The notes beneath the pieces were generated by a model. That model ran no database searches and was not told the origin of the DNA. It was given only the letters and a program-made list of their open reading frames with translations. Source: Parachlorella kessleri (Eukaryota; Chlorophyta; Trebouxiophyceae; Chlorellales; Chlorellaceae). Taken from it: DNA of 59,869 bases. Each line of letters opens with the position of its first letter. Position 1 is the stretch's first letter. Of this stretch, positions 46,462-58,387 are shown piece by piece. The stretch is from assembly GCA_001598975.1 (NCBI GenBank), contig BBXU01000720.1:1-59869 (forward strand). The letters are read 5' to 3'. The position numbers and the translations under genes are program-made.

Positions 46462-49400
46462 TCAAGCACTCACAAAGTAAGGCGAGGAGGTATCGTAGGG
46501 CACTTCAGCCCGGTTGACTCCGCTGCTGTCCTGGCGGTACACTGCGTTGCCCGAAGCAGTACTGCTGGCGCTGGAAGGCGTACCGCCACGTGCCGCTCCA
46601 TTCATGCCCTGAGCTGCCACATTAGGTGCCAGCTGGCTGTCTATGCCTTGGTAGGGCATCCCCTGGGGCCCACCAAAGCCCATGCTGGGGCTGCTGCCAG
46701 CACCCTGTGGGCCCTTGGGGCCTTGCCCCGAGCCCAAGGTCCCCATGCTGGCCATCTGAGCAAAGGCTGGGGGCACCTCAGTGTGGCCCTGGCCGGCGGT
46801 GGCCGCACCGGTCGTGTAGTTGCCGCTGGTGGTTGTTGGGACGCTGGAGGGCGAGAACGAGGCAGACTGGGGCAGATAGGTTGGGTAGGAGGAGGGTCCA
46901 GACAGGCCTGCAAACAACAGACTTCTCATTGTTAGCACAGCAAACAATACATCCCAGGTCAATGGGGAATTGATTGGGGTGGGTAGGCGGGTACGGTGGG
47001 GGATCCTAGGAATCCGCGCAATGGGTACGAGGGTTATGTGATTCCCAGGCCCTTGCGATTCCTGGTAAGTAGTTTGCGCAGTGTGGAGATCCTAGGCGAC
47101 AGTACCAATGTGCAATAGCTGTGGCTTAGGAAATGCCGCTGCGGCCAACCGAGCCCTGGAGCAGAGCGTGGGGAGAGACAGCAATGGCCACGGCTTCGCT
47201 AACCCCGGGAACTATCCTGGCTCAAGGCAGCACCTCCTCACCTTCCAGGTTGTTGAATCCAGGTGGCGAAGCAGGCCCAGCATGCACGGACTGCGGGATG
47301 CTGACAGGGCCGGTCACTGCGACATGGGACCATGCCATGCCGGTCACAAGCTTTGCATTTTTTTAAAAGACCGCTCTGGAATCGCCCACCTCAACACTAA
47401 GCACATAGACGTGGCACAGGACACATGCCACATCAGATTATGCTAGATCTATGCTCCCCTATGTACATAAAATTGTTAGCCGCCAGCTGCCGCCGGTAAC
47501 CACCTACAATCGGACTGTACCTGTGGTGGGGCCTCCACCATAGCCCGTATGGTGGTGATTCACAGTGCCAGGTGCGAAGCCCTGGTAGGGCATACCAAAC
47601 CCTTGGGTCCCTACAGCACAATCATACGCACGCTGGTCTTCAAACCAATATTGTACAGGGAGCCGTCAGAGGGTATGTATGTGAGAGTAGAACGGTTGGG
47701 AGGGTCGCTATTTACAAGCATGGCATGCCAGCCTTGGGTCCATCTTGCTGCTGAGGGAGGGACTAGGAGGAGGACGCCCTTCCATTGATCTCAATTCTTC
47801 TTGGGCACAGGCAGGACATCCCTCCTGCACCCACGGTACATAACAAGCATGCCATATACCGCCCGCCGCATCAAGCCCCGCCCCCAGCAGTGATCAAACT
47901 CACCCGCTGAAGCCACCCCCATGCTGCCAAACTGGGAGGTCATGTGATCAACCGCAGGCCAGCCCGCCTCCTTTTGCGGGGAGGTGAAGGCCTCGAAGTA
48001 GCCAGCGGGCATGCCCGTGGGCCGGTCACCAGCCAACCCCTGTGGGATGCAACCCAAAGACGACTCTGCGGGCTTCCGAACAAACCGAATATGATGACCC
48101 TGGGCAGCATGTAGCCTGCCCACAGGGCAAATCCACATGCTGCCATCAAGGGGACCAAACGCCACCCACGCTGGCGTAGAGCAAATCACCGGTGGATCGT
48201 GACCGAAGACTCCTAGCAGCAATGTGAGTAGCGGCAGCCTCGAGTGCACCCTGACAAATAAAGGCACGCGCCCGCCTACGCCAACGCGGAGACCCACCGC
48301 AAAGGGGTCATCCCTGGGGGCAGTGGAGGAGGAGGAGGTGTTGGTGGAGGAGCGCTGCAGGCTGCGCCCGCCAGCGCCCTGCACAGCACCATGGCAGCAG
48401 CCAGCAGCCAGTCAGTGAGCAACGACACCTAGGCAGCTGCCAAGAGCTTGCCACCATGCCATGCCCCAGTTATCACTGCCAGGAAGGGATATCTAAACTA
48501 CAGGATGGCGCTCCCATGCACAAGTCATTCCACGAACCAGGGGCGACCGCCAACCACCTCCTGCAGCTTCAACCCGAGCGTTTCGCTGCCTGTGCACGGC
48601 ACGCAGAGGCCGCAACAGCTTGTTTTGCACAGAGTTCCTGCTGGAAGTAACACTGGGCCCGCCTAGGTTTCAGCTAGGTTCCACAGATCCCACGGCGGCC
48701 GATGAGGGCGAGAGCCTAGCAGGTCTACACATACACACGCGGGCGCTGCACCGTGCTAGCGCTGCTCGCTGCCTCACCGCTTCAGGAGCCGGCAGCTGGT
48801 TGAGGCCCAGCAGGTCATCCAGGTTGGGCATGCGCCCCTGCTGTGCATGCTGCGGCAGGGGGGGCACCTGCATTCCAGCCAAACCCACCTGTGATCAATC
48901 CATTGTCACTTACAAGGAGGGTAACCTGGCCTAGACCATGTCGTGTTGGGGCTGTACCGCTGGGAACAGCGCGCACTCCGTCACAGGTTCGATTCAGTCC
49001 AGTTGTGCACGACAGTCTCGACAGGAGATTGCTTGGTAGCCACCCGCTTTCAGCCTGGCCAGCAATAAATCCAATCGATGTCACCAGTGGCTACCTACTG
49101 CCAGCAAGCGCTAGTCCACTTTCTTTATTAACACACGCACAAGGCCTTCCTCGGGCTTCTATGCTTTCTCTCTTTACTTTGCCCGATTGATCCAACTATC
49201 CCAGCCAGGGTGTGGCCCAAAGCATGCAGCCAGGTCTGCATCTCGTGGGCTGGCTTGGCATTGTGTATGATGATGCCTTGCAGCCTGCCTCCTAAGGGCC
49301 AGATTAGGAAAGACGAGGCACACTGGGCATGGCCAACCCACCTGCTCGGGCGTGCGCGGCGAGGCCACACTTGGCGACTTGGTAACGGCACCGGCCTGAG

Positions 49401-51601
49401 GGTAGCCCTTGTTGGGGGAGTGCGGCAGGGCCTCCTCCCCTGCGGCCGCTGCGGCCGCTCCTGTGGGGATGCCGGCAGCCAGCTGGTGGTTTTCTATCAG
49501 CAGCAGCTTCATGAGGGGGAGCAGCTTAGCCCCCTGCAGCAGCGCGCAATGGTCACGGTGGGCTGATGTGACCAACCCTGCTTCCCTGCGCCAGGGATCT
49601 TGGAAGCCAGGCCCGGCATGCGTCCTTAAGCGTCTGCTGCCCTGCCGTGCACCCCGCGATTCCAACTCTTGTTCTAGATTGCCTGCGTACTTGATGCACA
49701 AGGACACCATTTGTACGCACAACGCAACTGCCGCCCTGCCTGCCGCACCACGGTTGCTGGGGCTGGGACAGCCTGCCGCTTGTGCGGCCTGCTGGCTGGA
49801 TCGTCCTCAAGTAGCCCAGCCCTTCCAAACCCCCTCCCAAGCAACTCTCGGTAGCTCGCTGCCCTTGCACCCTCCAGGCTACAACAGCATTTTGAGTCCA
49901 GCCCTCTCACCTGCATCTTCCCAACCTCATCCACCGCCTCCTGCCACTTGGGCCTCACGGCCTGCCCCGCCCCGCTCCCCCCTAACGACCGCTGCCTGCC
50001 AAAGCTGCGGGTCCGCCCCAGGCGCAGAGGCGGCTGGCCCCCCTCCCAGGCCCCGCCGCCCCCCTCCTGCTGCCGCCGCTGGGCCTCCTTCTCTCGCACC
50101 AGCGCCCCGAACATCAGCTGCAGCGTGCGCAGCTTGAGCGAGGGGCGGGCGTCCCACGCCTCCCCCGTGACCTGCACTAAGAGTACATCTCTTTTCAAGC
50201 TGGGTACCCGGAGAACGGCCCACTCTTGATGTAATACGGCAGTTGCCGGTGCGGGGCGTTGGGTGCAAGCCCAAGAGGTGCAGGGGTCGGCAGGGAGCTG
50301 CACTACCTGGCTGTGTGGCAACACTGGCGCAGCCAGGGTACGCTCTGGGGCCATACCATGAGGCAGGCTCAATCATCGCAGCAACAGCTCTTGGAGGCCA
50401 TGCAAGGGTACATTGCGAATACAAGTACTCGATAATAGGTACTTTGATGTAGAAGGTGCCAGGGCTACCCTAAGTACTGCTTACGAGCGCGAGGCAGCAG
50501 CCAGCACACACATCCAAACCCAAGCATTCTGCAGGGCCCAAGTCAGAGACGTCAGGCAGCCCGCCCGGCGCTTGTGGCCCCCAAGGGGTTGGCAGGCAAG
50601 TGGCCCTTAGCAGCTTGCTCACCAGGCGCGTGAGGCGGTAGCGGAGGATGGCCTGCACCTGCGCCGCTTGCTCCGCCTCGATCCCCCGCTGCATGCGCTC
50701 CTCACACAGCAATTCCAGCCGCTCCAGCAGCTGAAACAGGGCCTCCACGAGGCCGGGAAGCTCCACGTCCCCTCCTCCGGCGCTGCAGCAGGGACGGTAG
50801 ACCCTCTTTCTCATCCCTCTTTTTGTATGGGTTGGTTGACAACCGCAGAATGTGTGCACAGGCTTGCAAGCACCCCTCCTGGGAAGGCCCGCTTCCCCGT
50901 TTGCACTGATCAAAGGCTCTGCCAGGCATGGTACCCGCCATTTTTCAAGCAGCAGAAGGGGCCTTTTGGGGGTTGAACAGATTGGCACATCAAGGACGTG
51001 AAGGGCTGGATGCCTTCAAAGCAAAGCAGGCTTGCCATGACAGGCAATCATAGTATGAGCACGGGCACGGGCAAATTCCTCGACTAGGGGTCAGACCTGT
51101 CTTGCTGGTAGCCCTGCTCGATGGCGCTGCGGACTGCCTTCAGCGGCACCTTGATGTCAGCATCGCCTGCCGCATCCTTCAGCTTCCTCAGCAGCACTGC
51201 AGCCAAAGGAGGTAGGGCGTGTGTCGGCCTGCGCTTCGTGAAGCTGGGTGTTTCCCACCCTTGCTACACCTCTGTGCCAGTCTTCCTGCCCTGCACCCCT
51301 GGCGAGCCCTTGCAAGCCTGCCTTGCTCCTGAAGGGCCAAGCCCTTGCATCCACAGGCACTTCAGGGCACCCACCATACAGCTCCTCAGCTGCCACGTCC
51401 AAGTTCTCCTGCCTGCTGGCGCCGAACGACTGCCGCAAGTACTTTTGTAAGAGCACGTTTGAGTACTCAGACACGCTGAGAGCCTGCGACACACGGAAAG
51501 AGAACTCGTTAGCCCGCAACAGTCACCAAGTTGCGGATAACGGCCGGGATCAACCATGATGTCGGGCTTGCAAGCTTGCATCTGCGTACCTTGGCGGACA
51601 T
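46462..51601 (-). CDS. Unrecognised protein with helical N-terminus and disordered Gly/Ser/Pro C-terminus
   Basis: Well-supported exons: 51601-51590, 51483-51375, 51196-51097, 50782-50623, 50171-49911, 49533-49342, 48867-48778, 48378-48298, 48039-47904, 47290-47242 and 46907-46462, more than 540 aa. The join between 47904 and 47290 is unresolved; a segment near 47,520-47,590 (GFAPGTVNHHHTGYGGG) may be an extra exon. The first coding exon is only 12 bases (MSAK). The N-terminal part is helical (ALSVSEYSNVLLQKYLRQSF, VLLRKLKDAAGDADI, VEALFQLLERLELLCEERM), then RPSLKLRTLQLMFGALVREK. A short NLDDLLGLNQLP looks like a clathrin/adaptor-binding motif. The C-terminus is rich in Gly, Pro, Ser and Gln. 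The whole recalls adaptor proteins with a folded head and an unstructured tail, but I do not recognise the family. Confidence 0.65.
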
Positions 51602-52536
51602 TTTGCCGCAACGCTCGCATTTGAAAGCCGAAAGAGGCTGTATGAGCTGTGTAAGGTGCAGATAGGGTATTCTGACTTGGCTCGGCCCGTCCAATGGAAC
51701 CGCGGGGTGACTATTTGCCGCCGAAGCACTAGAGTATTAAACGATTTGCTGTAAGCCCAAACCGATATAAAAAGTGAACTTGGACGTTGCCCTGTGCTGA
51801 TGGGGTCTTTGATCACTTACAACGCCGCCCGAATGTCGGTGGAGAGGTCAGGCGTGATTTCCTCTCCTAGACTCCTTATACACAGCAATCGTCGGAATAG
51901 GTGGCCTAGTGACGTGGCTAAAGAGACCCATTCCCCTACCTGCCCTGGCTGGGGGCCCGTGTCCTGACTGCAGGCAGACACGAAAGCTCAACCCTGACCC
52001 AATCAAGCAGCAACAAGGCCACTTGCAGAGCCGTGAAGAAGCGCTACAGGCCACAGTGGGTAGAAAAACCCCCGTTTTCCCCCGTGTCCGAGGTGCAACG
52101 ACCCCTGCAGTTAGCATCAAGACCGTCCCTGTCCAATCAAGAAGCTGGTAGGGACGTACTATCCGCAGCCGAACGTTCAGACACATACAAGACTATCAAG
52201 ACGACCTGCAGCTAGTCTCCCGCGGCAACCGGGGCGTCTTCCGCTTGGTCTGCCCTCTGCCTGACCTGGTGATTGCTCATAGAAGCCTTGACGAGGTCTC
52301 CAACTATAACTAGGCGAACCCCGGCCTTGCCTTTCCTGCGCAGTTGCGGCTCAGGGTTTTTATAACGCAGCCTGCCTGGAAAGCCTCCCAACCTTTGAAA
52401 CTTTAGCATGACTTCGCGGCTATGCAGTGAAGGCACCATGCACTAGCCCCAGGGGTCGTCGGCAGCGCCACAGTCGCGACATCCATTCTCTCCGAGCCTG
52501 GTGACGGCACAGGGGTGGCGCCTTCATGACACGGGA
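51602..52536. other. Upstream region between two divergent genes
   Basis: 935 bases between the start codons of the minus-strand unrecognised gene and the plus-strand forkhead-like gene. It presumably holds both promoters. No TATA box, repeat or gene was seen. Confidence 0.45.
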
Positions 52537-55500
52537 ATGAGCAGCGCTTCTGCTCTGGAGCACCTTGTCCAGGCCGCGTGCGACACAGGTGCCTTTTCAT
52601 TTGGCCGCGTGGAGGGTGGTCATGGAGCACCAAGTCACTCCCTGAACGCGGTGGCAGCAGTCTCCACGCCCCATGATCAGTCTCTGCCAGCGCCCAGGCA
52701 ACAGCGGGGGCGATGTGCTGGGTTGTACTGAGAGGTGGTGGTATAGTGGCGACACGATGGTGGGGAGGGGGCTGGTGCAAAGCCAGGATGGGGTAACACC
52801 CTGGCCAGCTGAGGAGGCCGGGTGTTCTCTGCCTTTTGCAGGGACAGGTGATGCAGAGGCAGCAGCAGGAACTGGCGCAGCTGCTGCTGGTGCAGCGCCG
52901 GTACAGGCCAGCCAGATACAGGTGCTGGAGATTGACGCCTTCTCCAGCGTCCACGACCTGATCCACGCCGCCATCCTGTCCAGCCGCGGCGCCGCGTCTC
53001 TCAAGGAGGTGAGACTTCAGACCCTTTGGTGTGGGGCGTTCAGTACCCATAGCGCTGTCCAGCTTTGCCAACGCGTGGCTTGGTTAAGAGGTCAGTATCA
53101 CGGGGAAGGCGGTGCTTTTAGGTGCTTCTTGTCCTGGAAATTTCGTGCGCTGTCCAGGCAGCTCCCCACTGTCGCCCTGTGCCCCAGGTGTATGAGGTGT
53201 GCCAGCGTAACGGGCGCATCGCCTACAAGCGGGCTGGCGGGTCACGGCTCATCACCAGCAACGAGCACTGGAAAAGCCAGATCCGGCACGCGCTGTACAC
53301 AAGCGACCGCTTTCAGAGGTGAGGGCCCTTTATGCCTTGCACGCTAGGGAGGGTTTGTTTGAGGCACATCCCCGGCACATCCCCAGCACTCCCCAGCATT
53401 CCTATTCCAAAGACTGCTGCCCTGCGCATGCCGCGACGGCGTCTGGTGTTGTCTGTTGGGGACATACGATTGGTGCCGGGTAGCTCATGTGCAGTGCGTC
53501 GACAAGTGTGCCAAGGCAGCGGCACAGCCAGGTAGTAAAGGAGGCTTGGGGCTTGGGTGTTGGTCCCATCAGACATTCTATGGATGCGTGTGTGCAGGGT
53601 TCCCGGAAGCAACGACCTCTGGCAGGTGACCCCCGCCTATGGCAGCCAGCAGCCACAGCTGGTGAAGGTGTTGGTGAGGGCAGACGAGGGCAGCGGCGTG
53701 GCAGCACAGCCTCTCAACCTGCCAACATCGCCTGGCGTTGCCAGTGCATGGGGTGGGCCTGGGGGCGGGTCCGCAGGGGCCAGGGCAGCAGGGGCAGCAG
53801 CCGCGGGCAGGTCGGGCGCTTCACGGCGCAAGGGCGGCGGGGGCAGTAAAACGCAGGGCCCAGGGGGCGAGCGGGGGTCTGGCGGCGGCAAGCGGGGCGG
53901 CAAGTCGCGCAGCGCTTCTCCTGAGAAGGCAGCGGCAGCCGCGCCCAAGCGCAGCAGCAGGCGGTGAGGCATGGGGAGATGCAGCCTGTTTTTATAGCGG
54001 GTGTGTGTGGGGTGCCGAGCCGGAAGTTTGTTGGGATGGAGGGCGTGCAGGGCCTGCTTGTATCCTCCTACAGACCTCATACCGACTCTGAGGGTTTCCG
54101 ATACGATCAAACGTGGCTATGCTGGGTCCCATGTTGTGATCATTGTTCATAAGCGCCAGTGCCACTGAAGTCTACTTGCTGGGTTCTGCCCTTTTCTCGC
54201 TTGTTTCGCAGGGCCTCGAAGCGACGACGAAGTCCCAGCTATGATGAGTCTGACCAGGAGGAGGAAGAGCAGCACGAACGGTCAGACTCAGACCTGGTTG
54301 ACGATGAGCAGCAGCCCGGGGGTGGCGCGTCATTAGGAGCGGCAGCGTCGCCGCGGTCGGGGCGGAAGGCCAGCTGGCAGGATGTAACTGCCAAGGGGGC
54401 AGGCAGAGCAGCAGGCGGAGCAGAAGCAGGAGCAGCAGACGCGCGGGTTGGGTTGAGCTCAGGGCACGGCGGCGTCAGGGGTGGTGGGGCGCAGCAGGAA
54501 CAGCAGCAGGCTCCTGCTGTGCCTGCTGGGCTTGAACACCTACGCGGGTACGGGTGTCTGCTGGCAGCCAGCGTGAAGCCTGCCTACCCGCTGGCTGAAG
54601 GGTAGTTTTACAAGTGGTCTTGGGTGTGCCCTTCCGCGCTGCATGCAAACCCCGTTGGCCCTGCCATCTACTTCCCAAGCTCATTTTCCCTGCGTGTTCT
54701 ATGAATTTCTAGGCCTGCAAGGTCAAGCAGTCTTCCTCTGCTCTAGACTCAGGTTCTGTGCGGGGCACGCAGTTGCAACCCCTGACCCTGCTGATAGCGC
54801 TGGGCCGACCGCAGGGATGCCAACCCGCTAGCCTCCGGCTTCAGCAGCAGCCCCGGCGGCTCAGCCGGCCCAGACCCAGCCCCGCCGCCCTCCGGCACCT
54901 CGGCTTCTCGCCGGAAGCGAGCGCTGCAGCAACAGGCGCCTCCCGTTGCCGCCGCGGCTTGGGCACCCGCTACAACTGCTGCCCGGGCCGCGGCGTACAG
55001 CCCGCTCTCAGACGGCCGAGCAGTCGGCCCCGCCGCGGTGGCAGCAGGCGTACTGTCTCCCAGCCCACGGTCAGCGCAGCCTCGCTCGCCAGGAGGGCTC
55101 TGGGGGTCCCGCGGCGCGGTCGTGGGCGCCGGCAGCAATGGTGGGAGGACTCTGGCCAGCCCTGTGAGGGCCTCTGGATTGGCTAGCCATAGCAGCTTCC
55201 CTGATCCCTCGCAGCTGCGGTGGGGGGCGACCGGCGTGAGGAGCACGCTGCAGCCGCCCACTGCGGAGAGCCTGCTGGGGATGGGCAGCTCCGCGGCCTT
55301 GCAGGCAAGTGGTTTGTTGTAGTGCTGGCATTGCTGGACCCAGGTTTGCCATGTCCGGCGGTGCTAGGTTCTGTCCTTAGCATGTAAGGCTGTGTTGTGT
55401 TCCATTTTGCACAGCTGGGCCAGGAGCCCGTTCGCCTAGTTGCCTTGCATGTAATAACTATGCACCTGCCGCAGCCTCTTGGCATGGGCTGCAGTGCACG

Positions 55501-56653
55501 CTGGCTGTGGTAGGTCTGCTTGGTGGGCAAGTGAGATGTGGCTTCCTGATTGGCTGGGCTCGGAGCCTTGGGGGCAAGTCGTGAGGCGTGCTGTGCTGTG
55601 TTCTGATCTGTGTGGCTTCCTGATGCAGGCCACAGCGCAGACAGCCCCCCAGCCGCGCCGGCAGGCTGCCTCTGCTGAGGCGGACTCGCCGCCACTGGCT
55701 GAGGCACGAAGAGCAGACGCCCACAGGGCCATTGAGGAGGAGGCAGCCGATGTGCACCCAGCTGTGAAGCGACGGGTGGGTGGACTAGCCTGCCTGGGCG
55801 GCTGCAGCCCAAGGTCAGACTCTGCCACGCCAGAAATTTCGGAGTTTGAGACTGATGTGGTGGCGCAGCGCTAGTGTCCTAGGCACTGTAGCTTTAGCGG
55901 CCTGGCAAGACGCTGTTGGCATGGTTTGGAGTTCTGCCGGTGCTGCGTTCGAGCTTGTTTGCATTCCTTGCAAGCTGGCCAGCGTGTTTCCACAGCTCTG
56001 ATAGCCAACCAGCAGCCCTAACCCTTGCGATGCAGGCTCTGCAGCATGAGCACCCGCGGGGACCTTCCCAGCAGCACGCCAAGCAGCAGGCAGGCAGAGC
56101 CGGTGGCCTCGTGGCCTTGACGCCCTCTCAGCTTGAGCGGCCAGCAGTACCAGAGCTCCACCCCTCCCCTCTCCCCTCCCCAGTGGTCGCCTCGCCGGCA
56201 GCGGACGTCTGGTCGTCCGCCATGCGGGGATACCTGCCCGCTGTGATGGCAGCCCAGCACCCACAGCAGCAGCAGGTAGAGGGCATGGCTGTGCGGGCCG
56301 CGCACCCAGGGATGCTCCTGGCAGCGCCTGGGGGCATGGCGGCAATGCCGTTTGCTTCCTTTGTGCCTCCTTTCTTCCAGGCGGGTCCGGGTCTTATGAT
56401 GGCGGCCCCTGCGGCCCCCTACTATGCCCACCAGCTGATGCAGCCACAGCTCCAGCAGCAGCAGGCGCAGCAGCAGCAGCAGGTGATGCAGGAGGCGCTG
56501 CTCGCAGCGCAGCAGGCAGAGCAGGCAAAGCAGCCCAGTCATCGGCAGCAATCTCGGGAGCACCAGCAACGGCAGGTGCAGCAGCAGCAGTGGTGTACCG
56601 GCACTTCACAACAGCCCGGGCCTGGGGATGTGCCAAAACAGGAGGCACCCTGA
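52537..56653 (+). CDS. Forkhead-like winged-helix protein with basic and Gln-rich tails
   Basis: Eight exons, 52537-52588, 52842-53008, 53188-53318, 53598-53963, 54212-54547, 54815-55304, 55629-55775 and 56036-56653, join in frame to about 768 aa starting MSSASALEHLVQAACD. At about residues 44-122 is a winged-helix unit: SSVHDLIHAAILSS, LKEVYEVCQRNG, then HWKSQIRHALYTSDRFQRVP and LWQV. The W-x-x-x-I-R-H-x-L and F-x-x-V-P pattern is that of the forkhead recognition helix and following strands. A basic Gly/Lys/Arg region (GGKRGGKSRSASPEK), RRRSPSYDESDQEEEE, and a C-terminal Gln-rich, Met/Pro-rich activation-type segment follow. The sixth intron has a GC donor (55305). If the seventh intron is retained, a shorter form stops at 55874. 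Nuclear DNA binding is inferred. The HARE-HTH and linker-histone winged helices are alternatives, but they lack the IRH pattern. Confidence 0.75.
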
Positions 56654-58387
56654 CAGCTGCCTGCAGGGTCTGGGGTGGGCTGCGCCCATAAGACGACGGA
56701 AAGGCTGCCCAGGCTCGGCCGGCGGTGGCAATCATGTTAGCAACAGATGTGTCTGGATGGCTGGCTGCTGGCAGTGAAAGCACCGAGAAGGTGCCACGAC
56801 GGGTTGCCAGGCTTCGTGTGCAGGCAGCACTGCTGTCTGCCACACTCACCCTGGCAACGGTTGGTGTATTGATTTTCAGCTGACCCCGGCATGCTTTGTC
56901 GGGTTATGGACCGATGTGCTTGTCCCCCTCTTCTTTCTGTGCTCTTGGTAGGGGCAGGGTCACGTCCCGGGTTGGCTAGCATTGGTAGTGCACGATGTGT
57001 GAGAAGTAGGTTGCTGGGGCTGGAGCTGCGCCTCTACCTCCGGTAGGTGTTGAATTGGCAGGGATTGTGACACTGCCCCTGCGAGCTGGATAGGTGTTTG
57101 GGGTAACATCTCATGGCCACATGCGCTCCGGGTATAGTGGTCATAGAGAACACTGGGGCTCTTGGTGGGCTGCAATGGCGCTGTGGTGGTTACCGGAACA
57201 AAATCATACTGCCGGTTCTTCCGTGCTTCCTGTGTTGCACGTTGGTGTTAGCATGGGTGGCAGGGGACCTTGCTGTGTATGCGCACCTCAGGTGCTCACG
57301 TAGGCTCAGGGCAACCAGCTTGCAGTGACAGGAAGGAGAATGATTGACTTGAGGGTGGCCAATTGACTTGAGCTGACGCACTGTTGCCATACTTGCGTTG
57401 GTCAGCTGTTATGGAGCACAGTCTGGCACCCTTGACAGGCCAGGTAGGCTAGGCTTGCTCCCATTCCTTAGGAATTCTCCAGAACTGGTCCTGTTCTCCT
57501 TCGAACTGTTTACAAGAACCGCCTAACCCGCTGAAAGGACGTACGAATTTGTCATTCTTTGCGTTTGCCTCTGTTCTATGTGAGCAGCTTGAGAACTGTC
57601 AACTTTTTTGGGTACTGCACCTCGTGGCAGGGTGGCTTACGAGCCCAACAGTCAGGTGGTAGCACCTCTATCCATGGATACTGCGTATAGATGCGGGTAT
57701 CCCATGGATAAAATCTGGATCCCAGCTGACCAGCTACCAGTGCATGTTACAAGGACAACTTGCTTGGAAACGTGCATCGCACTAATGCCATCCTAACCCC
57801 TCACAGTAGCCTACACACGCGCATGAAGCTAGACTATTAACAAGCGCTGCTACATCCATGCCACCACTGGCAGCCGGCTGTTGCAATTGTGCAACGGCCG
57901 TGCTGTAAGCAAGACCCTGCTAGTCACCGAGGCAGGCTTGTTAGGCAGTTCTCGGGAGGAACACATCAGCAATTTGCTGCAATGAAGAATCACGTCCCGC
58001 AGTCCTGCTATGAGTGTATCACCCCTACTCTTACCTGCATTTGCTGAAGACCCTGGGTAAAACAAGATCCCTGGAATCATACCAAAACTGTCCTGAGGGC
58101 AGTTCAACCTCTGATGCCTGGTGAGCTCTCACCAGCGACCCACGCACATTGTCTTGATGGCAACAGTCGACTCAATGTTGTGACTCTATATCCGGTAGGG
58201 GTCTTGGCTCCTTCACGGATATCGGGTGCACCCACCCATGCTGTCACCATGACAGTTAGGAAGGGAGGAGACACTGAGGAGGTAGGTCGCTGATGGCTGG
58301 AGGGGCGGCAAAGCTCTCCTGGGCGAGGTCGTTGGTGTCAGTGCAGCCCGGTCCATACCTGCGCCGCGCCGGTGAGATACAAGCACC
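56654..58387. other. Intergenic region between two converging genes
   Basis: About 1.7 kb between the ends of the forkhead-like gene (plus) and the DUF5602 gene (minus). A TGTAA at 57904-57908 is a distant candidate poly(A) signal for the former. No gene recognised. Confidence 0.4.
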
